A stretch of DNA of 64,000 bases, taken from NCBI GenBank assembly GCA_039583875.1, contig CM077158.1:124183900-124247899 (forward strand). Direction: 5' to 3'. The stretch is from Platanthera guangdongensis (Eukaryota > Streptophyta > Magnoliopsida > Asparagales > Orchidaceae). Below are positions 55,228 to 64,000 of this stretch, in pieces. Positions within the stretch are counted from its first letter, which is position 1. Each line of letters starts with the position of its first letter. The notes under the pieces are model-generated. The model worked only from the letters and a program-made list of their open reading frames with translations. It searched no databases and had not been told where the DNA came from. The position numbers and the translations under genes are program-made.

Positions 55228-56528
55228 TTATACATTTCTAACTAATGGGCCTATGAAAAAAAAGTGCACAGGTAACTGTTCCATTATCCGTTTCGGTAAC
55301 GGGTACCGATACGGCGATAAAATAGTTACCCCTATACCTAAATAATAATACGTGTCCAACACAGGTAGAGGAAATAGGAGGTAAGAAGAGGTGGAGTGCT
55401 GCTCCTTGCTAATCTTGTCACAAAATAAATGCTTGCCTAGTAAGGCGTCATCCACCGCAGGTCCACAGGAGGCGGTGGCGACGACAGGGGCTTCCACTAT
55501 GAAGGAGGTGGGAACCTTCTCACACAAGCAGATTCACTTGCCGACGGCATGGGAACAAGGCTAATCGTCATCCCAACGTACCTGTGGAGACTCAACCCGC
55601 ACAGGCTCATATAAAGACGGGAGGTCAAGTAATAAATGGGAAGAAGAACTAAAATGTACATAATATGGGAGAGTGATCCCGGTATCACTCTCAGCAAGAT
55701 CCGAGCATAGATTACTGTCAGTGTCATATGAGTCATATCGGGGGGAATCTGAGAACTCGAGTTCTGCGGTGGTAAAAGGGACCGCCTCATCCAATGAGGA
55801 GGTGAAAACCTCCGCATCAAAAAGAGGATATTACTCATCCCACAGGGGTGCGTCATAGTGTTCCAAAGATTCACCTTCTCCGTCAGAGAGAGTAAAATCT
55901 TCATCCCACTTCGACACAACCTCAGGCACCGAATCACCAACAAATACGGGCTCATCAGCCGACTCACACAAAAAAGAAGTAACACGATCAAGCAAAAATT
56001 GTGGAGGGGCAAAACTGCTCTTGAAATTCGGCAATGAACGAGCAGGCCCCGTCGTAAAATCATCCACAGATACCTACCCATCGATGGGAACAATCTCTAC
56101 ATCCCATACAGGAGAGCCCACGTGTTCCTGATCCTCTTTTTGTTGGCTAACACCAGAGTGATCATCATCAGTCAAGGGAGGCTTGTAAAAAGGTAGTGAG
56201 GGACCCATGAAAGATCTGTATGCAGCGAGAGATTCTTCGTAATCTCAACGGGCAAAGAGCAAGCAAGGTGCGCGATGTCAGTGTATGGGCCTGACAACAC
56301 TCTGGTAGGCCTATCCACAGTAGTCCTCCGTAAATGGGGGGTTGATGCGCACACACCCTCAGAGGGAGAAGGCTCGCACAAGTGAGGACAATCTTTCACC
56401 ATATGACCTATACCTTGGTATAGCAAACATTGAATATAATGCTCGGCATTTAAAACATCCATGGCATCAATGTATCGGCGCAAAGTGTCATAGAGACGGC
56501 ACTTGTCTACAGAGTACATCGCGAACAA
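55228..56528 (-). pseudogene. Unrecognised F protein with a degenerate zinc knuckle
   Basis: The frame starting at 56528 (MFAMYSVDKCRLYDTL) contains CLLYQGIGHMVKDCPHL, which resembles a CCHC knuckle with the second Cys replaced by Tyr. After a frame change near 56220 the product continues as an acidic Ser/Asp/Glu-rich chain (WDEDFTLSDGEGESLEHYD, PRYDSYDTDSNLCSDLAES) through in-frame stops near 56060, 55829 and 55559 to 55228. The knuckle plus its place next to the primer site suggests a reduced Gag-like protein. I do not recognise the family. Confidence 0.55.
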
Positions 56529-56727
56529 AAATAATTGCTGAAAAAGTGTTACACAACTAGAATAAAAATAACACGGGACCGCTTTCTAAACAAAAAATCA
56601 GAAAAGGGATACAAAGAAAAATAAGCAACAAATTCTAAAAACTAAATCAAAGAAGAATCATGCAATGAACAAATGGAAAAGGGCTTCTATCTCCTATCTA
56701 CCTCTCCAAAAACTCACACGACTGTAT

Positions 56728-56745
56728 TCCCCGGCAACATCGCCA
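56728..56745 (-). other. Primer binding site of F (tRNA-Asp type)
   Basis: The minus strand reads TGGCGATGTTGCCGGGGA six bases after the LTR, one base off the TGGCGCCGTTGCC signature used by Athila-type elements. Confidence 0.85.
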
Positions 56746-57675
56746 AAAACTTGATGTGGTTAACGGCAAGTGTACCGGTCGCACAAGTAATATAAAATGG
56801 GCGAATTTCCCCAAGTATCGATCTCTCAAGGAACACTGTAAGGTGGAGTTAATTTTTGAGGAGGACTTGAGAATGAAATCCTTAGATTGGTGTTTACAAA
56901 GGGGGTTTTGTTTGTTTGCGGAAAAAGAAAGTAAAACACTAATAAACTACTGCTATGTAATGCCGCTATGCAATGCTTCGCCAGGCAAATGGAAAACTAC
57001 ACGAGCCGCTATGCACCGAATCGCTAGGTGGATGTACGAGTAGGCTTGCGGATGATGTTGTTAGAACTACGGAATGAGGGTCATGATCAACTCTTCACTA
57101 CGCACGCCACTAGCAATTGCTAGTGCGGCACTGTGTGGTGGAGGATGGAAAATGGTGCACCTTAAGAAAATAACGTTAATATAAAATCGCATAGACATGA
57201 TTGTACACAAACATATATTACATTAAGCACACTTTATCAAATACAAAGAGATCAAACTACACTATCAACAACAAAACAAGAAGGGAGTGTGTGAAATCGA
57301 CCGAATCTGAAGTCTTGCTGAGGATTCACGGAAGGAATCGTCGGGTTGTCAATCCGCATCCTAGCTCGGTCCTCAACTGCGTCTGGGGTAGAGGAGGCTG
57401 TCACTAACTCACAATGGACGCATCTTCTTCGTGTCATGATCCGGTGGAGGATGGCACAAACTCCTCTGAGCTTGATGGTGAAAGCTAAGTCAAACCATTC
57501 TTGAAGCTCGAGGATGAAGGAGGAGGCCGAGACGAAGCTCCGGCTTAAATTTGGCATTGAAAGCTTGTCGGGAGCCCCTCCCTACGGTGGAGGAAGAAGG
57601 ACATCGGCGGAACCCTCCTCGGAGACGAAAACAGAGGAGAAAAAGTCTGGATGCCGAATTAGGGCAGAACCTGCA

Positions 57676-57683
57676 TATTTATA
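57676..57683 (-). promoter_or_regulatory. TATA box of F 5' LTR
   Basis: The minus strand reads TATAAATA in CTATAAATATGCAGG, about 25 bp after the palindrome array in element orientation. Confidence 0.7.
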
Positions 57684-57704
57684 GAAAGCATAAAAAAGTA
57701 ATGC

Positions 57705-57955
57705 ACACGATCAGTGGTGCATGACCAGTGGTCGTGCGCACTGAATCCAATGATCGTGCGATTAGCAGTGGAAGAACTCCAGAAAAGTGGTATAACATGC
57801 ACAAACAGTGGCGCATGACCAGTGGTCGTGCGCACTATATCCAGTGGTCGTGCGGTTGCCCGAGACAGAACTTGGAAAATGGAGAATATAGTGCGCACGA
57901 TCAGTGGCGCACGACTAGTGGTCATGAACAATCGATCCACGGACCGTGCGCAGTG
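57705..57955 (-). repeat. Palindrome array, F 5' LTR
   Basis: GCATGACCAGTGGTCGTGC, TGATCGTGCGAT and GATCAGTGGCGCACGAC units, matching 52911-53165. Confidence 0.85.
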
Positions 57956-58251
57956 TTCCTGTACTGTTTAGGATTTCCTAACAATCCCGAACACACACAC
58001 GACCCTTGGACCTGCAGTAAAAACCGAAAAGCCACCAGAATGGGAACACCACATTCTCCAGACACATAAAAACACCAAGTAGGGCAAAAGAATAATAATT
58101 ATGAAATCACACAGAAAATGGTCCTAAGGTGCACTTAACATGAAATGGACAGAGAAACGAATATGAACAATTATGGCTCTCAAGTGTAGTGTAATAACGA
58201 GAAAACTGGCCCAGATTAGTCAAAAAATATGTATATAACTTGGACTGATCA

Positions 58252-58715
58252 GTGACCATAGTGATACACGACGAATCGTGTAGGATCCATAATGACACTC
58301 GACGAATCGACGATAGCTCACAATGATACTCGACAAATCGGTAAGAGGACATGACAAAACTCGACGAATCGGCGAGTATTACCTTAATACTCGACGAATC
58401 ATTGAATGGATATGACAATACTCGTCGAATCCAGCACATTCTTCGAAACCACTTACCCATACTCGACGAAGTTTCCTTAGCTTCTGCTGACTACATCCCG
58501 GGCGACCCATATTCACAATGCAGGTTCCGAAATGAAATTCCACCATGTCCACATCATCATCGGCTCGATCCTTAACTCATATCACATATGAGCAGGGCCA
58601 ACAAAAACATATCCAACTTCTCCAAAACTCTTATGTGCGACCCCATTGGCTCATACTGCGTTGGCAGTGAGGCTACATGCTTGATCACTTCCATATCACC
58701 ATGGTAGAACAAACA
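58252..58715 (-). mobile_element. Fragment I: LTR fragment of another retroelement
   Basis: On the minus strand an LTR-like sequence starts TGTTTGTTCTACCATGG at 58715, after a tract reading CAAGTGGGAGAT (58716-58727), and runs into F at 58251. It carries a regular ATTCGTCGAGTA array. The start and tract look copia-like; the rest is missing, so the lineage is uncertain. Confidence 0.6.
58266..58472 (-). repeat. 31-bp-step ACTCGACGAATC array
   Basis: Unit starts on the + strand are 58266, 58297, 58328, 58359, 58389, 58420 and 58461: steps 31, 31, 31, 30, 31 and 41. Core ACTCGACGAATC is strongly conserved while the spacers differ. Confidence 0.93.
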
Positions 58716-58727
58716 ATCTCCCACTTG

Positions 58728-59214
58728 ATCTAGAAAGTATCAAACAAAAGCTTCACAAACAGTGAGCAGCATCTAGCAATGCATCATTGCTCCCCAAGCA
58801 ATAAGTGTTTAAAACTCGAAAGCCTTTGTGACCAATGTATCAGTGTTGTCATGTCCCTTCATACATTACATCTGGGTAGAACAAGAGGTACAAATCATGT
58901 CACGCTCATAATTGTTCAATCCAAGTTTTCTTGATCTAGAATGGACTTCCAGAAATTGGTGAGTCCAATATCATATATTGACTCAACCATACATGGCCAA
59001 GCATTTCTCAATCTCATTTCATCAAGGGGCCCATGGATGTAACTCTTGTTATATAGGTGGAGAAATCCCATCTCTACTCGCACGCAAACACTGAAATGAT
59101 TCGTAACGTACCCAATAACCACATTTATCATCCAACTTTCTCAAGACTAGACTTTTGATAGTATCAAAGCACACTCTTCCTCACTCAGTGAGTGCTGTGA
59201 CTTTAGGCCAAAGG
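58728..59214 (-). other. Internal remnant of fragment I and border with G
   Basis: No gene is supported. A 71-codon minus frame (58916-59131, MINVVIGYVTNHFSVCVRVE) has no recognisable domain. The border between I and G is not marked by any repeat I can see. Confidence 0.4.
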
Positions 59215-60464
59215 ATAATCATGGGGTGCCTCCCAAGAGAGTTTTGTTTATGGTCGTTGATCTCGACCAGATTGGTGCACTAGTTTATGGGTTATGGACG
59301 ATAATTTCATCCCGATGCTCATTAATATTGTCACCAGAAAAAAATAATTTCAGCCAGTGTCAGTTTATTTTGAACTAGCCTTTTTCTGGATGTGAGATTA
59401 GAACTGTCCCATAGGGCCACACCTCTTTTACGATAAAAGGGCCGGACCAGCAGGATTTAAGTTTTCCCGAAAAAAGATGTAAATGCAAGTTATAGAGGAG
59501 GACTTGATCTCGCAGTTTGAACTCCTTTGTGTGCTCAATTTTTCTATCATAAAAAAATTTTGTGTGCTCGTTATAAAGTTAATTACTTTTGTAGGCGAAG
59601 GAGCGCCACTCATCAAGCTCGTTAATTTGGAATTTGTGGAGCTCAGATGACAAATTTTCACCAAGATTTAAAATTTAAGCGCCCAAAAGGCGCTGTGCTC
59701 AAGCTCAACCGGTGCGTGGCATGCTTCCCATAGACTAATCGATATGGCATACAACCGATAGAGGTCTTGTATGCGGTCTGATAGGCATATAGTGCATCGT
59801 CAAGCTTAACCGACCAATCTTTTTTATTAGTAGAAACCGATTTTTCTAATATTCATTGTAATTCACGATTTACTACTTATACTTGGCCACTTATTTGAGG
59901 GTGATAGGGGGTGGCCAACCTATGTGTAACGCCATATTTAGATAATAATTTAGCAAATTGTACGTAACAAAAGTGAGTGACCCTATCACTCGCTATCGTC
60001 TGCGGTGCTCCAAATCGTGAAAAACATTTTTTGAGAAATTAGGTCACGACTCGGGCATCATTGGTGGGAATATCTTGCGCTTCTGCTCACCCTGACACGT
60101 AGTCAACCGCTACCAAAATATAATGATTTCCAAAGGAAGTTAGTAGCGGGCCGACAAAGTCGATCCCCCATAAATCAAAAACCTTTATTTCTAAAAATGA
60201 ATTTAAAGCCATTTCATCATGGCAGGAAATATTACCTGAGTGCCGTCATTGTTCACAACGACTTACATGAGCATGAAGGTCTATAAAGATGCTCGGCCAA
60301 TAAAAGTCCGCTTCAAGTACCTTCCACGTCGTCCGATTGGCTTTGTAGTGCCCACCGACGGGTCCCTCATGGCAATGTTTCAAGATTTGAGAGCCCTCCT
60401 CATGAGAAAACACCTCTGCACTACTTGATCCACACAAACTCGAAAAAGAAATGGATCTGCACAA
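59215..60464 (-). pseudogene. Integrase of element G (Athila-like)
   Basis: Read from 60464 downward: HHCC region HCHEGPVGGHYKANRT, then after stops the core WGIDFVGPL (about 60150), ASDRVTHF and SGQV with a later NREL, and the C-terminal WPYGTVLISHPEKG (about 59410). It ends near 59290, followed by a CTCTTGGGAGGCACCCCATG motif like that after D's integrase. Several stops interrupt it. It is the same family as D's integrase but an independent copy. Confidence 0.82.
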
Positions 60465-60734
60465 AAATATTTTTTCAAATCGAAAAAGAATTTCTTATTT
60501 TTTGATAAGAAAAATCCCTTGGAAGAAATCTCGTTGTAAGGTAGTTTGCAAAATCGGCAAACCAAGGAGTGGGGAGAGTTATTACCACAAATAGAGCGAG
60601 GAGGCGCTGCTCGGGAAAAGTATCATCAATATCCTCCTCTATAAGCTCTTCCAAATTGAAATTCTCCAACCGAGAAAGGTGATCCGCCGTTAGATTTTCC
60701 GCTCCCCTTTTTCACGTATCTTCAAGTCAAATTC

Positions 60735-61886
60735 TTAGAGAAGCAAAATCCACCTAATCAATCTAGATTTTGCATCTATCTTTGTTAGTAAATAACACAA
60801 AGCCGAATGATCAATAAAAACAATAACTTTGAACAAAGTGAGATAAGAGCGAAATTCATCAAAGACAAAAATAACGGCGAGAAGTTCTTTCTCGGTTGTG
60901 GTATAGTTTTCTTGTGCTGAGGTTAGTGTTTTGCTCGCATAATAAATTGGATGAAAATTTTTATTGATGTGTTGTCCTAAGATCGCGGCAACAGCAAAAA
61001 TACTAGCATCGCATATTATTTTAAAGGGAAGATCCCAATTGTGAGCTATCATGATAGGTGCATTTATTAATTTTTCTTTAATAATATAAAAAGCATGTAA
61101 ATAATATTTATCAAAAATAAATGGGGCATCTTTTTCTAGAAGGTGAGTGAGGGGCCTGGTTATTTTAGAAAAGTCTTTAATAAACCGACGATAAAAACCG
61201 GCATGCCAAATAAAGCTACGTACAACCTTAACGTTTGAAGGGTGAGGTAGTTTTTCTATAGTTTCTATTTTGGATTGGTCTACTTCTATACCCTTGAGAT
61301 TTTGTGACCTAACATTAAACCCTCTCGTACCATAAAATTGCACTTCTCCCAATTTAAAACTAAATTTATGTCCTCACATCTTTGGAGAAAATGGGAGAGG
61401 TTAATTAAACACAAATCAACAAATCTCCAAAAAAGGAGAAATCGTCCATGAAAACCTCCATAATATACTCCACTAGTTCGTCAAAAATAGCTAACATACT
61501 CCTTAGAAAGTTTGTCAGAGCGTTACATAAACCAAATGACATCCTCTGATAGGTAAAGGTGCCAAACGAACAAGTGAAGGTTATTTTCTCCTCGTCCTCG
61601 GGTGCAATTGGGATTTGGAAATATCCCGAGAAACCGTCAAGAAAATAATAAAAAGAGTGCCTGAATAGCCGTTCAAGGATTTGGTCGATGAATGATAAAA
61701 GAAAATCACCCTTCGGGTCACATCATTTAATTTGTGGTAGTCGATGCAAACCCACCATCTGGTAACGGTTCTAGTAGGGATTAATTCATTTTTATCATTC
61801 GGCACTACCGTTAATCCTCCTTTCTTAGGCACCACTTGGACCAGACTTTCCCAAGTGCTATCTGAAATTGGATAGATGATGCTCAC
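60735..61886 (-). pseudogene. RT and RNase H of element G (Athila-like)
   Basis: RT begins IIYPISDSTWESLVQVVPKK and contains ELIPTRTVTRWWVCIDYHKL (about 61730). The middle, including the catalytic YxDD region near 61450, is broken. From 61352 a long open stretch covers the thumb (FIWHAGFYRRFIKDFSKIT) and RNase H (CDASIFAVAAILGQHINK, NYTTTEKELLAVIFVFDEF). Relatedness to D's 126-386 is obvious. Confidence 0.88.
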
Positions 61887-62009
61887 CTCTAATAATTTTA
61901 TAACCTTTCTTTAATCACCTCCTTCATATTAGAATTTAGGCGTCATTGAGGTTGAATAGTTTTATGTGAATTTTCTTCTAATAAAAATTTGTGAGTACAA
62001 AAGGAGGGA

Positions 62010-62426
62010 TTAATCACTTTCAAATCCGTTATTTTTCACGCAATTTGTTCGGCGATAAAGTTTTAAAACATTTAATAATTTCAATTTTTTCTCATCAGTT
62101 AAATAAGCCCACACAATAACTGGAGGTTTTGAACCCTCCGCTGGAAATAAGTATTCTAAATGATATGGCAATTGTTTCAGTTCTAAAGTTGGGGGTTCTT
62201 CATAAGAAGTTTTTAATCGTTGACTACCAAATTCTAAAATTTTTAAAATAGGTGCGCGTGTGACCGAATTGTTATCATTATTTTCATGAGAAATTAAATC
62301 TAAAATTTCAAAATTTTCTTCATGAAAAATAGGCGATGAAAAATTTTCAGAAAATAAAACGGAGTCTTCACCGGGAGAAGCATCCAAAAGGAAACATGAG
62401 TCGTCATTAGAAAGCGTATTTTTCAA
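62010..62426 (-). pseudogene. Protease-RT linker of element G
   Basis: 138 codons including PPTLELKQLPYHLEYLF, a common linker signature before RT in Athila-type polyproteins. Upstream part is acidic and of low complexity. Confidence 0.7.
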
Positions 62427-62641
62427 AGATGATTTACTTGTAAAGGTAAATTCTTCATCTCTGACTCTAAGGAGAAGTTTACAGTTACTAACATATATTG
62501 TGGTGTGCGAGGTGACAAGAAAAGGGCGACCTAGAATAAGTGGAACCTCGGTGTCCTATTCTTTGTCAAGGATGAAGAAATCTACCGGAAAAAAATTTAT
62601 CAATTTTGACAAGCACTTCCTCAATAATTCTTATAGGGTAT

Positions 62642-62872
62642 TTATTTAATAGACCGATCCGCTAATAGGATGCTCATTATTGTTGGATTAGGCTCTCTTA
62701 ATCCCAATTTTTTAAATGAAAAATAAGGCATCAAATTAATAGAGGCGCCAAGATCAGCCAACACATGTTTTATTAATAAATCACCAAATAAACATGGAAT
62801 GGAGAAACTACCCGGATCGGCTAATTTCTTAAGCAATTTATTAAGAAAAATGGTCGAACATTCCGTGTTCAA
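62642..62872 (-). pseudogene. Protease of element G
   Basis: LADLGASINLMPYFSFKKLG is the retropepsin active-site region (DxGA with Leu, as in Athila). LTR H interrupts the element upstream at 62935, so gag is not in the window next to it. Confidence 0.8.
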
Positions 62873-62934
62873 TTAAACCGTGGAAATATCCTCAAGTTTC
62901 TTTTTATTAGATAGATGATCCTTGAGGTACTTTA

Positions 62935-64000
62935 TGTAACACCCCAAAATTCGTAAGTGTGACGGTCAGCGTTGGGAGCCCCATCTGGTGTCGACACAAG
63001 GGCCATGGTGTCGACACAAGGGCCATGGTGTGACACAAGGGCCATGGTGTGACACAAGGGCCATGGTGTCGACACAAGGGCCATGGTGTCGACACAAGGT
63101 AAGTGGTGTCGACACAAGGCCTGCAATGTCGACACAAAGCCTGCGATGTCCACACAAGGCTGCGGTGTCGACACAAGGCTTGTGGTGTCGACACAATGCC
63201 TATGGTGTCGACACAACGCCTGCGCTATCGACACAAGGCTCCGGTGTCGACACAACGCCTGCGGTGTCGATACAACGCCAGGGTGTCGACACAGGGTGTC
63301 GACAAGGTCTCGACGCAGGGTGTCGATAGGGTCTCGACACAGGGTCTCGACAGTGTCGACATAGGGTCTCGGTAGGGTCTCGACAGTCTCGACAAAATGT
63401 CTCGACACAAGCTGTGATCGGCCCAGATTTTCCATTTTAGGCCTGGATCGTGGCCGTTCGTTTCATTATTTTGGGATCCGATGGCTGAGTGTTGTTCCTA
63501 CTGGGATATACCGGAGAATAGGGTTTCAAATCCCCCATTTATGTTCACATGCTCTCTTTCTAAGATATAGAGAGAGGAGAGAGCAAGGAGGAAGAGGAAG
63601 GCTAGATCCAATCACCGGCGGAGTTTCGAAGCTCCAAATCGCGAGCCGACTTTGGATCTACGGAGGCAAGGAGGGTGCGTGCTTTTCATCTACATACTTT
63701 TCCATGGCGCCAAGGAAGAATGCTAGGGTAATGATTCTCTACTTAAGCATTTGAAGCTCTCCTTCTTTTGCATAGGGAAGCCCGCTCTCGTGAGTTTGCG
63801 GTGAGTTTAAGGCATTCCTTCGGGTAGACATGAATAGTCCTCATTGTGTACATATAGAGTCTGTATTCGAGAACGGACATAGGCATGATATGTGAAGCCT
63901 ACCGGACAAGTTGGTCTGGATCAGTGATGTTGCATTGCATGAATGGCCGGAGAAGACTCCGTTTGGATGTTTGTTTTTCGGGTTTTCTACGTGTTAGATT
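62935..64000 (+). mobile_element. Element H: Tekay-like LTR, incomplete at window end
   Basis: Starts TGTAACACCCCAAAA, like E's TGTAACGCCCCGAAA. After the array (62988-63410) the body is clearly homologous to E's LTR (from the GGGATCC-ATGGCTG region through CTCCAAATCGCGA and CGGAGGCAA). It is inserted in G. The window ends inside it, so whether it is a 5', 3' or solo LTR is unknown. Confidence 0.88.
62988..63410 (+). repeat. GTGTCGACACAAGG array, H LTR
   Basis: Starts with nearly perfect 20-bp units GTGTCGACACAAGGGCCATG (62988, 63008 and on; some lack TC), followed by degenerate units, then GTCTCGAC-type units to 63410. The palindrome is identical to that of A and B, and unlike E's. Confidence 0.94.

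Larger units (their letters stand above)
52738..58251 (-). mobile_element. Element F: short non-autonomous element with Athila-type signals
   Basis: Minus-strand element with 1500-bp LTRs and only 3287 bp of internal sequence (53465-56751). The primer site is of the tRNA-Asp type and the polypurine tract of Athila/Tat style, but no protease, RT or integrase is present. One damaged frame is seen (55228-56528). It probably moved using proteins of a relative such as D or G. Target duplication cannot be checked, because the left flank is lost; GTGAC follows the right LTR. Confidence 0.82.
56752..58251 (-). mobile_element. 5' LTR of element F
   Basis: 1500 bp, + strand TGATGTGG to GGACTGATCA. It contains the array (57705-57955) and TATA box (57676-57683). 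It supplies the intact reference for C's insertion site (CCGAG, 57527-57531). Confidence 0.92.

Noticed and set aside
62988..63410. Array considered as a satellite or centromeric tandem repeat
   Set aside because: It is short, confined to one LTR and flanked by sequence homologous to the LTR body of E.

Overview
The window is flowering-plant nuclear DNA, probably from a large, retrotransposon-rich genome. I see no ordinary host gene. Almost every base can be assigned to LTR retrotransposons nested inside one another. The evidence is plant-type Ty3/gypsy and Ty1/copia domains, tRNA-iMet and tRNA-Asp type primer sites, purine tracts before the 3' LTRs, and three insertions closed by perfect 5-bp target duplications. 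None of the open reading frames is intact.

Layout. Element D (1-5715, resuming at 41075) is the 3' part of an old Athila-like Ty3 element on the + strand: RNase H, integrase, a spacer and a 3' LTR starting at 3728. Element E (5716-41074) is a Tekay/Del-like chromovirus inserted in D's LTR with target duplication ACTTG. Its gag carries a small tRNA-derived SINE (8551-8737). Element A (14102-40072, duplication TAGAT) is a Sirevirus-like Ty1/copia element inserted in E's 3' LTR. Element B (23072-36122, duplication AGCCC) is a close relative of A inserted in A's third gene. Element C (42532-52737, minus strand) is another Sirevirus-like element with a truncated 3' LTR. It sits in element F (52738-58251, minus strand), a short non-autonomous element with Athila-type primer site and purine tract. 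Next come a fragment I (58252 to about 59200, minus strand), the Athila-like pol G (about 59215-62934, minus strand), and the start of a Tekay-like LTR, H (62935-64000).

The most unusual feature is regulatory. LTRs of unrelated lineages carry arrays of short CpG-containing palindromes, in most cases directly upstream of a TATA box: GTGTCGACAC in A, B and H; ACACG-SS-CGTGT in D and E; TTCGTCGA-type units in C and I; GCACGACCAGTGGTCGTGC-type units in F. Spacing is close to whole helical turns (about 21 bp in A and in the best part of C, 31 bp in I). In A, B and C a second array lies between pol and a third gene (ORF3). In A and B that array is followed by its own TATA box and a plant-like 5' leader. 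B's ORF3 has a classical nuclear localisation motif and coiled-coil potential and no evident membrane segment. I infer that these elements carry an internally promoted nuclear protein gene under the same palindromic control region as the LTR. LTR palindromes are known in maize Sireviruses; the second array with internal promoter, and the sharing of motifs with Ty3 elements, are the parts I consider worth testing.

Relative ages from LTR pairs compared by eye over a few hundred bases: A and B about 2 percent, E about 6 percent, C about 6 percent, F about 8 percent. This agrees with the nesting order.
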